64,000 nt of DNA from Torymus aiolomorphi (lineage: Eukaryota > Arthropoda > Insecta > Hymenoptera > Torymidae): contig CM070877.1 in NCBI GenBank assembly GCA_036365515.1, positions 63,680,522-63,744,521 of the forward strand. The letters are read 5' to 3'. A program made the translations under genes and the position numbers. Positions 1 through 11,171 of the stretch are shown one piece after another; within the stretch, counting starts at the first letter, position 1, and every line of letters starts with the position of its first letter. Below the pieces are notes generated by a model that did no database searches, was not told the DNA's origin, and saw nothing but the letters and a program-made list of their open reading frames with translations.

Positions 1-36
1 GTGTTTCTCTTTATAAAGCGCTGATCGATCGAAAAA

Positions 37-876
37 CTATGCATCCGTATTCATCCCCGGAGCAGAAACATCAAATCTCCCCGGGTGAGGCTGAAAGCTA
101 GTAGCAGCATGCATCGGAGCTGCATGAAACCCTGTGACGGCTGACGAAGGAAATACGGGTGAAAATTGCGAAAGTGATTGTGGAATATTACCAACATACG
201 GAGGGTACGACGTAGCATGTGGAAACATCGGCTGCGAGGAAGCGAACGGTTGAGAAAAATACCCAGGTGGATAATGAGACGACGGTGGCGGCGCTGGTTG
301 ATTATAATACGGGCACGCCGGCCCGACTCGTGCTCCAAATCCGCTCGCTTGTGAAACTCCAGCTGAAATACAATTTTGAGCGAGCGACGCTCAAGACATG
401 ATAGGCGGCTCATGATAACCTGGTGTTACTTGCGGCATCGGACAGTGCGAGTAGACAGCAGGCCCTGCTCCGCTGTCGAAATTCCCTCGAGCTACGTTAG
501 CTGAAAGCTGAGGAATACAAGTCGAAGGCAGAGAACCAACCACGGAAGCAACGCTGCCGAATTCTCTCCCCGGATACATCCTGGACGGAGCAGCCGGGTA
601 TCTCATCTGCTGCGACGGCAACGCTGGAAGCGGCAAAAATGACGTACCATCGAACAATCCGTTCGGCTGCCTCACCGCCCCTCCTGCACTCGCAGAAAAT
701 GGAATCTCGTTCCGCGCACTCGCCAGACTCGTTAAATCCATACTATTTTCCATGAATGTGCTATGCTCGTGAGCACGAAGTGGACCGAGAGGATAACGTG
801 TGGATTGTGCACGCGGACTAGGAGCTGACTCCCTCGTGTCATGAAACACTTCCGGCGGGGCGATGCTAACACACCT
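37..876 (-). CDS. 3'-terminal exon(s) of a Pro/Ser/Tyr-rich host protein
   Basis: The minus-strand reading frame is open from a good splice acceptor (TTTTATTGCGCAG, exon starting at 876 with AGG TGT GTT) to a TAG at 37-39, with one in-frame TGA at 391-393. The N-terminal part reads RCVSIAPPEVFHD and then a Ser/Pro-rich low-complexity stretch. The part after the TGA is rich in Pro, Tyr, Phe and Ser (for example PYYNQPAPPPSSHYPPGYF) and ends SAPGMNTDA. Composition and frame continuity across the TGA suggest one protein, with the TGA removed by a 57-nt intron (see 363-419) or read through. There is no recognisable domain and I do not know the family. A disordered regulatory or RNA/chromatin-associated protein is possible from composition only. 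The upstream exons are not identified; the GC-rich block at 1.35-2.1 kb is the likely source of the 5' end. Confidence 0.6.
363..419 (-). other. candidate 57-nt intron containing the only in-frame TGA
   Basis: On the minus strand the sequence CCAG|GTTATC at 420/419 can serve as donor and ATTGTATTTCAG|CTGG at 363/362 as acceptor. The length, 57 nt, is a multiple of three. Splicing joins phase 1 to phase 1 and keeps the Pro-rich frame, giving ...VTPAGVSQ..., while removing the TGA at 391-393. A stronger-looking donor (CAA|GTAACA, phase 0) lies a few bases upstream but would shift into a less protein-like frame. Introns of 54 and 66 nt elsewhere in the window make this length plausible. Stop-codon readthrough or a disabling mutation are the alternatives. 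Confidence 0.45.
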
Positions 877-1349
877 CTGCGCAATAAAATATTCGCAGTA
901 TCAATTATGCTTCAAACAAAAATTATTTTTAATTATTCGGAAAATTTATTTCGAAACGTCTGGCCAATTTCCAAAATTAATCACGGCATCTGTAAACGCT
1001 TGCACGCGGTGAACATAAAAATCTCAAAATGGCCGCCAGAACGCTTCCTCCCTCACGGTTTCGCCGTTGTGTGTGCACGCCGCGATGGCGAATATCAGGA
1101 CGCGGATCCCTTATACCTTGCCATGGCCTTTACCGTGGCCCCACGTTGGCTGCGCCACTTGTAACGCTCTGCCGGGGATCAGGACAGAGGTTTGCGGGTA
1201 ATTAACTGGAATAAATACTCGTCACAGAAAGTTGACTGAATATTTATTAATTGAATTTAAATCTAATAACTACATCTATACGGGCGCAAGGTGCAGGCGT
1301 CACTCGCACCAAACTAACTTTCGCGGACTAGCTATGCCGGGAGCAGAAA

Positions 1350-2100
1350 CCCTCACACTAAGCTACAGCTCCAGCACGGGCTGCAGCTGGCGCGAATTCG
1401 AAGTCTCGTGCTCTCGACGCGGACGAGCACACATACTTCGTTACGGGAAACCGGGGACGGGGAATAGATCGGGGACAAACCTCGACCAGGAGTCTCTGCT
1501 GCTGCAGGCTGCTCTCTCTCTCTCTCTCGCTCGTCAGACGCACGACGTCGACCGTCGTGGCAGCTCTCTCGGTCACTCTCTCGGCGACGACGACGCTCAG
1601 CGGTGGCACTGATGGACGCGAGGGTTTCGTATCGCGAAACACGTTTTTGCGGCACGCGGCACGATGGTAGGCAACGGAGTGTAATGTGCCGGCCAGTGAC
1701 GCTCGTCCCCCTCTCTCGCTCCCTCAGTTCCTCAACCGGCCGTCGTCTTCACCGCGGCGCGCAAGCGAGCGGCCCTGTCCACTGCCGATGCTCGAACACG
1801 CGGCTGCCGACGGTCGATAACTGCCGCTGCTCGTCTCTCTCTCTGTCTGTGGCGTCGTCTGCTGCTGTCAACGGCATGGGAGAGCGAGGCTCGCTTCGCT
1901 CCAGCTCCAGCTCGTTTCTGCTGTAGGTGCTGCTGGCCGCCTCTAACTCCTGGCCGACGGGGCGTGGGAGGGGAAATCTGGTACAGGCGTGCGCGCAGAG
2001 ACACGGAATAGCGGGAAGACGGTGCGCGCGTAGAGGTGTGCGTATGTACAACATCACGCGTCGAACATTGCTTGCCGCGGCCGCCGTATTTTCCCAAATG
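1350..2100. promoter_or_regulatory. GC/CpG-rich, CT/GA-rich block, probable promoter or 5' exon region
   Basis: This stretch is much richer in GC and CpG than the AT-rich DNA around it. It has many CTCTCT/GAGAGA runs (for example 1511-1529) of the kind seen near insect promoters. Long open frames on both strands here have arginine/serine composition with no domain and look like by-products of the GC content. It lies just upstream of the minus-strand gene ending at 37, so I infer a 5' regulatory or untranslated exon region; no start site can be fixed. Confidence 0.4.
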
Positions 2101-2159
2101 CGCGTTATTCCCTCCCAGGCAATCTGCCACGTTACAAAATATTGTGAAACGAAAAGAGT

Positions 2160-2810
2160 TTAAACAATAGAGGTGTATAAACCTAAAAAATTAATTTAAA
2201 CAAAGACTTTAAACGAAAATATTTTAGAATACTTTATAAAAATACAATGAAAAAGCTATATTGTAACAATAACTTATTTGTAAAAAAAATTTTTAGCTCA
2301 GGTGTCCGTATCGCATACCGTTTATATTTTAAAACATTAAACTTTTTATTTTCAAATTATATACCTAAGATAATAGGACATAACGAGGTTCCAGGATAAA
2401 ATACGGAGAGAGAAAGAATCTCGGTTCGCCGCATTCTATCGAACTCGTTGGGGCTCGTTCCCGCAAATTCGTGCATCGAGAGCGTTTGTTTATATCGCTC
2501 GGACGATGTGTTCGCGAGCTGCGCACGGGGACTGCGCAACTTTGGCGGTTGCAAAGTCGCGCCCGATTTATTTTCGAATGAGATTATTTCGAGCCATCAA
2601 CCCGCGCGTATGCGACATTCGCAGGTTCTAGGAGCCGAAAGATTAAAACAAATAGTTTAATGCGTCAGAGGTCGTTGCTGGCCGGTAAGTTTTCAAATCT
2701 ACGGGCCTGAAGTAAAGTTCATTTAGACGCGTTATTTATCATTTACAAGCACACCAACTATTTGAACACATTTTATCAATATCTCTCCGTTTAATTGCAA
2801 GGATTGTGAG
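2160..2810. other. AT-rich intergenic stretch, no gene seen
   Basis: This is AT-rich DNA with a more mixed segment at 2400-2660. No splice-bounded or domain-bearing frame was found. Confidence 0.4.
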
Positions 2811-2814
2811 CTGT

Positions 2815-2895
2815 ACACACACACACACACACGCACGCACGCACGCACGCACGCACGCACGTACGCACGCACGCACGCGCACACGCACGCACGCA
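2815..2895. repeat. (AC)n/(GCAC)n microsatellite
   Basis: An AC dinucleotide run passes into GCAC tetranucleotide units at the left edge of satellite A. Frames across it are simple-repeat artefacts. Confidence 0.9.
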
Positions 2896-2904
2896 CCCAC
2901 CATT

Positions 2905-4960
2905 CGTAACTGCCATATTGGATCCGCCATTTTCATTTTCGAAAGTGTAATAGCAAAATCTTGATCAGCGACCTCGAAACCAGCAGCATACCAATTTTCA
3001 GGCAACTTTAACCACTTTTACATCTTTCAAACCCCATATTCGATGAGCCATTTTGAATTTGGAAAGTCTTGTAGCAAAATCATAATCAGCTACGTAGAAA
3101 CCTCTGTATTCCAATTTTGAGAAAAATCTAAGCTTTGTACTGTCAACGGCCATGTTGGTTGAGCCATTTCGAATTTCGAATGTCTGATAGCAAAAACATG
3201 ATCAGCATCTTCGGAACCTCTGAACTCCAATTTTTAGAACAACCTAAGTTTTCGAATTTAATCACATCATATGGGATCTGCCATTAAGAATTTTGAAAGT
3301 CTGATAGCAAAATCGTGATGAGCGACATCGAAAACTCCGGTATACAAACTTTAAGCAAAATCTAAGCTTTCTTCGAAAAATTTTGACAGCTGTATTGGAT
3401 CTGCCATTTTCTATTTCTAAAGACTAATAGAAAAACTTGATCAGCGACCTCAAAAACAACTGTATACCAAAGTTAAAAAAAGCTAAGCTTTTTTCGAATT
3501 TGTAACCGCCATATTGGATCCGCCATTTTGATTTTCGAAAGTATAATAGCAAAATCTTGATCAGGGGCCTCGAAACCGCCTGCATACCAATTTTCTGACA
3601 ACTCCAACTACTTTTACAATTTTCAATCGTCGTATTGGATGCTCCGTTTTGAATTTGGAAAGTGCTGGGGCAAAATCGTGATCAGCGACTTCGCAACCTC
3701 TGTATTCCAATTTTGAGAAAAACCTAAGCTTTTTACGAATTTTCAAGCACCATAATGGATCCGCCATTAAGAATTTTGAAAGTCTGTTATCAAAATCGTG
3801 ATCAGCGACCTCGAAAACTCCCGTATACAAACTTTAAGCAAAATCTAAACCTCCTTCGAAAATTTTTGGCAGCCATATTCGCCGTTTTGTATTTCGAAAG
3901 TCCAAAAAAAACTTGATCTCAGCATAATTCTAAGCTTTCGGCAGAATTTTAACCCTCAAATTGGAAACGACATTTTGAATTTGGAAAGTCTTGTAGAAAA
4001 ATCATGATCGGCGACTTCGAAACTTCTGTATTCCAGTTTTGCGAAAAACCTAAGCTTTTTTGCACTTTCAACAGCCATAATGGATCAGCCATTCTAAATT
4101 TCGAAAGTCTGATAGCAAAATCGTGATCAGCGACTTCGAAACCTCTGAATTCCAATTTTAAGAAAAACCTAAGCTTCTTTCGAATTTTTAATTTGAATCT
4201 GAGTTCAGATTACTAATCAGCGAATCTGAAATTTTAGCCGTCAAATTGGATTCGTCATATTGAATTTGGAATGTCTTGTGGCAAAATCGTGATCAGCGAC
4301 ATCAAAACTTCTGTATTACAGTTATGAGAAAAACTTAAGCTTTTTTCGCACTTTCAATCGCCATATTGGATCAGTCACTTTGAATTTCGAAAGTCTGATA
4401 GCAAAATCGTTATCGACTTCGAAATATCTGAATTCCAATTTTGAGAAAAACCTAAGCTTTTTTGGAATTTTTAACCACCATGTTGGATCTGCCATTAAGA
4501 ATTTTAAAAGTCTGATAGCAAAATCGTGATCAGCGACCTCGAAAATTCCGGTATACAAACTTTAAGCAAAATCTAAGCTTCTATCGAAAATTTTTGGCAG
4601 CCATATTTGATCCGCCATTTTGTATTTCGGAAGTCTAATAGAAAAACTTAATCAGCGACCTGAAAAACCCCTGTATACCAAAGTTAAACAAGAGCTAAGC
4701 TTTTTTCGAATTTGTAACCGCTATATTGGATCCGCCATTTTGATTTTCGAAAGTATAATAGCAAAATCTTGATCAGCGACCTCGAAAATCTATGAATTTC
4801 AATTTTGAGCAAAATCTAAGCTTTTTCTGATCTTTTACTGCCATATTGGATCCGCCATTTTGAATTTCGAAACTCCAACAGCAAAGTCGTGATCAGCGAC
4901 TTTAGAAACACTTGTATTCCAATGTTTAGAAATACCTAAGCTTTTTTCGAATTTGTCAGT
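2905..4960 (-). repeat. satellite A: about 17 diverged tandem monomers of about 118 bp
   Basis: The phrases ATATTGGATCCGCCATTTT, GAAAGTCTGATAGCAAAATC and GTGATCAGCGACCTCGAAA recur about every 116-121 bp across the block. Monomers differ by substitutions and small indels, which indicates an old array. Read on the minus strand, many monomers stay open for 60-90 codons with a repeating peptide of about 39 residues (FEVADHDFAIRLSKF, then KMADPIWRLK). I regard the array as a satellite rather than a gene, because frames shift between monomers and no start or splice context repeats. Two more diverged monomers occur at 41130-41350. Confidence 0.85.
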
Positions 4961-4964
4961 GTGT

Positions 4965-5200
4965 AAACACAATAGTTTACGCGTGGCGTGAGAAAAAAAA
5001 ATGTTTGCCACATGTGTACCGAGATGATAAATACGATTAACGAAAGGGGGCGGGGGGGGGCTGAAGAGGGGGTTAGGGGGGCTGATGTTTATAAATAGAG
5101 CTAACATCTATATAATATAGGAAGATATATATATATATATTTTTTTATTTTTAAGTAGGGGTTTATGGCAACCAAAAAAGGTTATGGTTACCGGTGTACA
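4965..5200. other. transition from satellite A to an interspersed repeat, with short (AT)n
   Basis: A G-rich run (5045-5090) and an AT run (5125-5145) separate satellite A from the next repeat. No gene was seen. Confidence 0.4.
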
Positions 5201-5452
5201 TAAACTTCTATGATATAGGGCTTTATGCCAACTAACCTAGAGTTCTGACTTACAGAGTTCAAACAAAATTTGCCGAAAAATTCTTCGGAAACTAAAGGGG
5301 GCGCTGCAGGCGTCGCTGCGAAAGTCAATAACCTGAGGGATGTTGCCATTGCAAAAAATGGCGGCGCGTAGCGCCGCCTTTACCTCTTTATAGTGCGGCA
5401 CTCTGATCTTAGGTACGAATATACAGGGTTGGATGCCATAGACCCCTACTTA

Positions 5453-5484
<32 letters not shown>

Positions 5485-6043
5485 GCTTATCGGGGTTTAT
5501 GAGGCCCAACACTGTATATTAGTACCTACAGCCCAGAGTTCCCTATAGCAAGTGACTAAAGAAATAATGGACCCTGGGGTTATAGACTCTAGGTCGGGCC
5601 GCATAAACCCCTATATTTAGGAATATTATGAAGCCCGGGCCGCATAATCAAAATCGGGCTCGATAAACCCCTATATTTAAAAAAACGGGCTTTATAAACC
5701 CCTTTAGAGATATGTATATATATATGTGTATATATATATATATCCTGGGATTTCTTAGGGTTTCTCTGCAATAGAAGTTGAGCCGCAGCATAAGGAGATA
5801 AGGGCGGCTCTACGCGCCGCCATTGTCTACAGTCCAAGCATCCCTCAGGGTATTGACTAACGTCACGACGCCTGCGGCGCCCACTTTTAGTACCGAAATT
5901 GCGGAAAAAGTGACTAAAGAAATAATCTCCCTATATCAAAACCGACCTGAATGGTCCCAGAACATTGCGTTTCATATATGAAACAGAAATCCCAGAAGCT
6001 TGCATTACGTATATGAATACATCCCAGAACCTTGCGTTACACA

Positions 6044-6095
<52 letters not shown>

Positions 6096-6165
6096 TGCAT
6101 GCACACGCACGCGCACACACACACACACACACACACATAAACTGGCCACTTTGAAGAGCTAGGGT
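5200..6165. mobile_element. GTGACTAAAG-type interspersed repeat, foldback copy with (AT)n and (AC)n
   Basis: The segment 5285-5383 (GGGGGCGCTGCAGGCGTCG ... GGCGGCGCGTAGCGCCGCC) is inverted at 5802-5890, with CCTGAGGGAT inside both arms, so the unit can fold back. The core GTGACTAAAGAAATAAT occurs at 5552 and again at 5910. Related copies sit near 9.08, 9.43, 23.66 and 62.74 kb. The phrase TATTAGTACCTACAGCCCAG (5517-) and the segment around GGTTATAGACTCTA are nearly identical to 62700-62780. Microsatellites at 5450-5480, 5708-5745 and 6040-6137 lie within or beside the unit. There is no coding capacity; it looks non-autonomous. Confidence 0.6.
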
Positions 6166-6169
6166 TCCG

Positions 6170-7368
6170 CCGCCCAGAGTTCGAGCAAGTAACTACAGAT
6201 ATAAACCCCTCTCTGGGTAGACAAAACTCCAGCTGCTCCTCGAAGTGCCCAATTCGTATACAGTGAAAACTCCTTAAAGTAACAAAAATCTCCTCGAAGT
6301 GCCTAATTCATACTAGTGCCTAATACCTTATATATAAAGATTTCTCATGAAAGTGCTCAATCGTAATATATATATAAGTGATTTTATGTCAACCGTGGAC
6401 TGAAATTTTAAATCTTCTGAAACCTGGTTTAATATTTTCAAAATAACAAAAAAACACAGAAACCAATTTTTCGCATGATATATGCAAATTTCAAAAGTTA
6501 TTCTAACCTAAAAATTTTGAAATTTCGATTTTTTTCATAAAAAGGACATTTTCATGATTTTTTAACTGAAAAATTTGAATTTTTTTGTATAGCAGATTGT
6601 ATGGGAAAAAGTTTACAAATTTGGTGCAGAATCAGTATTAATTTTTGTGAATGCGTTGTCAATATTCTTGACATTTGGAGTTGACAGTGTATCTTTGAAA
6701 GTCTGAATCTCAGAGACGGTCGTCTCAAAAAATTTGGGTACATGCTTAAAATTTTATTTTTTTAGTACCTCTTAATCCTTATTTTGAAAACTATGGACCC
6801 TATAAACTGAAAAATATGGTGAATGATCAAAGTACTGGAAAAAGTCAAAAAAACATAAATGTCATATGCTGTGCTATCAAAGTTAATTCATACAAATAAT
6901 TGTATCCGCATGATCTATGAGATGTTCATATTTCACTCAACTTTTTTAAAAGAAATTTTACATTTATGAATAAGAAATATTCCCATTTAAGTTGACAGCT
7001 TACAGTAATAGAAAATTAATTAAATAACAATATAAAGCATATCTGTAAAATTGACTCTGGGGCTCGTCAAAACTTTCTTGCTAAAGTATGTTGCTTCAAC
7101 TTTTTCTACCGGCTGTAATATTTTAAATTTTAACACATAAAATATATCTATATTGTATAAAGATAGTAACTAAATTAATTGGTCAATAACCTCACACCTT
7201 AAAGATAGATAACAAATTATTTTCCTTATTTTATATTGCAGTGCCAAAAGGGTTTCATAACATACTTTCTTTAAAACAAATGGAAAAAGTATAAAACATT
7301 TTTTTTATATTTCGAATGTAACAATTCATTTTTAAAAATATTAATTACTGTCATTAAATGTGTTATAA
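6170..7368. other. AT-rich non-coding stretch
   Basis: I see no domain, splice-bounded exon or clear repeat here apart from short AT runs. It probably contains older repeat remnants that cannot be classified by eye. Confidence 0.4.
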
Positions 7369-7624
7369 TGTTGAGGTATTGTGGATCATAAATAAGTGAA
7401 TGTTAGACGGAGTTAATTAATAAAGAAGTATAATAAGAATAGATTGGATACATGTGCTCTACGTCTGCACTACATGACGGCCGACAAGAGAGAGAAAGCG
7501 ATTCTGTGCGCACGGCGCTTGCGCGCCTCAAGTAGGCCGCGCCTCCAAAGTACGAATAGGTGGCGCCACTAGTATCATACATTAGATGATTAGGTCTAGA
7601 TATAATATTTACCATAATTCAACA
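7369..7624 (-). repeat. Copia 3' LTR
   Basis: This is a 256-bp unit with short terminal inverted repeats TGTTGA/TCAACA, preceded on its strand by a purine-rich tract. Its GC-rich core (7480-7570) has a CAAGAGAGAGAAAGCG run that could be promoter sequence. Confidence 0.85.
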
Positions 7625-7708
7625 CGCCTCCTTAAATTTATACTCTAGACCTTTACAAAATTTTCTTGTCATAATTACATTTTCTTTGGTTAACTTTTGT
7701 TTACAATT

Positions 7709-8661
7709 TTAAATCAATTTTAAAGCTGTTCTATTTTTAACAAATTTTTTCTTGTCTAAACTCTTAGTTAACATATCAGCTATATTACAGATTGAATCAA
7801 TTTGAACAATATCTATAATTCCATTTTCGTAATTTTCGTAAATGTAATGATATTGTACTTCGATGTGCTTCGAATTTTTGTAAAATTTCCGAACTTTGCT
7901 ATTGCTACTGCACCTGAGTTGTCTTCGTATATTTTTATGGCATTTTCAAATTTTACGTGAAACGATTCACTCAACAAGTTTCTTATAAATAATACTTCTG
8001 TCACTGCTTCCGACATAGCTGTATATTCCGCAAAAGTCGAACATTTTGTAACCGTATTCTGTTTATGAGTTTTCCAAAAAACTAAATTTCCAAATAATCT
8101 TACTATAAAACCTGTTGTTGATTTTCTGTCTACATTGTCGCCTACATAGTCAGAGTCTACCGTGCAGTCTAATATTCCGCTACTTTCATGATCACAATTA
8201 CACGTTAATTTTAGGTCTTTTGTTTTGACTAAATACTTCAGAATTCTCATAGCGTATTTAAAGTGTGTTTCGTCGTAACAACTTTGGTATCGACTCAAAT
8301 AATTTACGCTGAATGCTATATCTGGCCTAGTGCCTGTACTTATATATAACAATTCTCCTATCAAATTTCTGTACTTTATAGTTTCATCGCTTTCGCTAGC
8401 TTGATCTAACTTAAGATTAGTTTCCATTGGAGTATCATAGAATTTTGCATTCTCCAGATTGTATTTTTTGGCCAAAGATTCAATATATTCAGTTTGACTT
8501 AGTCATCTTATTTCTATCTTCACTATAATCTATGTCTATTCCTATATATTGTCCAATTTTTCCAAGATTTTTCATTGAAAATTTTTGCACTAAATTATCT
8601 TTTATTTCATTTATTTTAATTTTGTCTCTACAACTAATTAACAAATCATCTACAAAGACTA

Positions 8662-8665
<4 letters not shown>
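7709..8665 (-). pseudogene. Copia pol fragment: reverse transcriptase end plus RNase H
   Basis: Visible motifs in order are YTLVFVDDLLIS (RT catalytic box, about 8650), then the RT connection with IGQYIGIDID, GELLYISTGTRPDIAFSVN, the RNase H signature DSDYVGD..DRKSTTG, and KCSTFAEYTAMSEA. These are diagnostic of Copia RNase H. An in-frame TGA with a frame change occurs near 8500 and a second frameshift near 7870. After the second, the other frame carries the usual C-terminus (NIADMLTKSLDKKKF) to a stop at 7709-7711. The reading frame is therefore broken at least twice and lacks gag, protease, integrase and most of RT. Confidence 0.9.

Positions 8666-8739
<74 letters not shown>
8666..8739. repeat. 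(TA)n microsatellite at the Copia truncation point
   Basis: About 37 TA units replace the missing part of the Copia RT. Confidence 0.95.
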
Positions 8740-8745
<6 letters not shown>

Positions 8746-8960
8746 GAGGTGTGATACAGCGCTAGCCGGCGCAAGAGTAGGGCCCTGTGTTACCAGCACC
8801 TGCGGTTAGCACACCAGATAGACGGCCAGGGAGCAGTGCGTTGGTAGTCTCGCGGTAGAGACACTCGCCTCCGGTCCGGACGGCTCGGGTTCGATTCCCG
8901 ATGCCGGCGCGTATTTTTTACTCTTCTCCTCCGTATCCACCCCGTTACAAAATATATATA
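8740..8960 (+). mobile_element. tRNA-like SINE, copy 1
   Basis: A tRNA-like segment has an A-box-like TAGTCTCGCGGTAGAG and a perfect B box GGTTCGATTCC at 8888-8898. It is followed by a tail TACTCTTCTCCTCCGTATCC and CCGTTACAAAA, and preceded by about 100 bp that also matches the second copy at 42675-42905 (GCTA.CCGGCGCA... and CTG.GTTACC). The shared non-tRNA head and tail show a dispersed SINE rather than a functional tRNA gene. It is the source of a spurious antisense frame. Confidence 0.75.
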
Positions 8961-9080
8961 TATATATAAGTATGAAAATCTGGTGTTTTGAATGCGCAAC
9001 TTCCTATAGATTCTAGATGTTCCCATGTTAAAAATGCAATCAACTGACGTTTTGAATGCGGCATTCAAAAAGTCAATATA

Positions 9081-9106
9081 TATAGGGATATTATCTCTTT
9101 AGTCAC
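9081..9106 (-). repeat. GTGACTAAAG-type repeat, minus-strand core
   Basis: The sequence GGGATATTATCTCTTTAGTCAC is the reverse complement of the shared core with one or two changes. The flank ATTCAAAACGCCGG / TTTTGAATGCGGCATTC recurs at 9040-9070 and 9170-9190. Confidence 0.55.
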
Positions 9107-9189
9107 GCGATCGTCTGTCTTCGTCTTACACATGGGATTTTGCTATAGTTTCCTGCTAAAATGGCGTCGCGCATTCAAAACGCCGGTTT

Positions 9190-9377
<188 letters not shown>

Positions 9378-9399
9378 TTGTAAATTGGTACTTTTGAGG

Positions 9400-9697
9400 A
9401 GATGTGAACCTTTCGCTCAGAGTTCGGACAATGTGACTAAAGAAATAATGACCCTCAGGTTACCGACTCTGGGAAAAGGGGGTATAGATTTCTTCTCAAA
9501 AGTCGCGATTCTTGCTTTGAGAAATTTGAGGAGTCTCTTCAAAATGCCGACATCTCTTCAAAAGTACCGATCTATACGTTGATATCTCTTCAAATATACC
9601 AATTCCCATAGTTATGATATATATATATTAACACAATCCCGGAGCCGAAATTTAGAGTAGGCTTCGCGACTCCGTGTAGTAGGATAAAACACATTCC

Positions 9698-9736
<39 letters not shown>

Positions 9737-9739
9737 GCA

Positions 9740-9771
<32 letters not shown>

Positions 9772-9795
9772 CACACACACAAATAAAGCTTATTT
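9400..9795. mobile_element. GTGACTAAAG-type repeat copy with (AC)n tail
   Basis: The core GTGACTAAAGAAATAATG is at 9433, followed by ACCCTCAGGTTACCGACTCT as in the other copies. CTTCAAAA.TACCGA phrases recur to 9600, and an (AC)n/(GCAC)n array occupies 9697-9780. Confidence 0.55.
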
Positions 9796-10730
9796 TCTTC
9801 GTTAATCATCTTAATCTTGTCTTGCTTTTCTTAAACAAATTGTTATTGCGCCGTGCTGGTAACTCGTATCATAAATTTTCCCACCGATACTCCTCTTGAA
9901 ATTTCTTAACGAACAAAATAAGCTTTATTTCGTTAAGATCGGATAAAATATAAAAAAATTAGAGAAACTTATTGAAGTTTTTGTCTTTAATTGTAACAAT
10001 TGCATAGTGACTATTGCCTGAATTTGTCTGAAAAGTTTTCTTATGTTCCTTCTAGTATATATTTGTTACATGTACTTACTCTTGGATTATCAACTTAATA
10101 GAACATTATTTAAAAAATACAAAAACTAAAACTGCTGTTTCGACCGGGTGAGCTACCTTAAAACATGTTTTTAAACATTTTTTCTCTCAAAAATTTTTTT
10201 CACCATTACAAAGCTTCCTCTTTGAGAAAGCAAAAATATGATCAATAATAACCAGTTTTTTCATTTTGTTCAATTTTGTAATGGAGATTCATGAAAGCTG
10301 TAATTACATCCGAATATTTATTTGAAAAATCAAGTTAAACTTAAATATTGAATAAATGGAGTACATTTTAAAATTGTAATAAAGCAAAAAATATTTGGAA
10401 TTGATTCAGACTACTCATCAAAAAAGTTGATTCAATTAAGTGATTAAGGAAATTATTGCTTTGTTTGTGGTTAGCTAGGTGCTATGTATTGATTGATGAA
10501 TTTATTTACTATTTCCATGTTATAAAAATGTTTCTTATGTTTTCAAGTTCATAACAGAAGTAGCTAATCGAAGTAAAAACATTTAAAGCATATGAAATTT
10601 CTACACCACGCATATCTGACAAAACTGATATTTTCACAGACACAAACTTTTTTCTACTTTCTTTTGGAAAACAAACTTCCTTGACATTTTGCAATTCTAT
10701 TTTATTGTTCTCACGGCTTAAGAATTCCGG
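9796..10730. other. AT-rich non-coding stretch
   Basis: Only AT-rich sequence without a convincing frame is visible. The segment AAATAAAGCTTATTTTCTTCG at its left edge has an inverted echo near 9915 (AAATAAGCTTTATTTCG). Confidence 0.4.
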
Positions 10731-11104
10731 ACTCTCAGGCCATTTTTGCCTGAGTCCACCATAAACGTAAACATCTCAGTCGCATGTTTTTTGAGGTTAG
10801 GAGATGCAAACATCATTTGCACGCAAATAAATAAACTTTACATAGCTTATATACGATTTACATAAGTTAATTATAATTGTAATACGCTTTTCTATTATAA
10901 TTTAGCTAAACAAAATCAAGTATTAAGAATTGGTGAACGTGGAAGAAATCTTTACTATTGACTCTCAGGAAGAAACTACCAGAGACTTCAGTAATGCTAG
11001 CTTTATGTCTACTAACCGAGTCACCCAGGCCGTTTTGGCCTGAGTCTCCAGCTAACTATACTAAACTTTTCTCTCCATGTGAAAGGTATAGAAAGGGTTC
11101 CGAC

Positions 11105-11171
11105 TCTTTTGCTATAAATATGGGATGTGTGTAGATGTCAACAGTCACTCGTTGAACGTTGAACTGTGAAC
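11105..11171 (+). promoter_or_regulatory. TATA promoter of the first Polinton small gene
   Basis: CTATAAATATGGG lies about 60 bp upstream of the ATG at 11172, with a TCAACAGTCACTCGTT initiator-like stretch between. Two near-identical upstream pieces (GGCCATTTTTGCCTGAGTC and AGGCCGTTTTGGCCTGAGTC) look like duplicated upstream elements. Confidence 0.5.

Larger units (their letters stand above)
7369..8665 (-). mobile_element. Ty1/Copia LTR retrotransposon, 5'-truncated
   Basis: The minus-strand order is RT C-terminus, RNase H, polypurine tract and 3' LTR. The LTR is 7369-7624 (256 bp) and has the terminal dinucleotide inverted repeat TGTTGA...TCAACA. The polypurine tract (AAGGAGGCG) abuts it at 7625, exactly as in Copia elements. 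The 5' part is missing: homology stops at the (TA)n tract starting at 8666, just upstream of the catalytic FVDDLL motif. No second LTR is present, so it cannot move on its own. Confidence 0.9.

Noticed and set aside
1232..1926. Arg/Ser-rich frames on both strands in the GC-rich block
   Set aside because: They overlap on opposite strands, carry no domain and follow from CT/GA and CpG richness.
8826..8910. A functional tRNA gene
   Set aside because: The B box is perfect, but the acceptor ends do not pair as a tRNA, and a second copy shares non-tRNA flanks, which marks a SINE.
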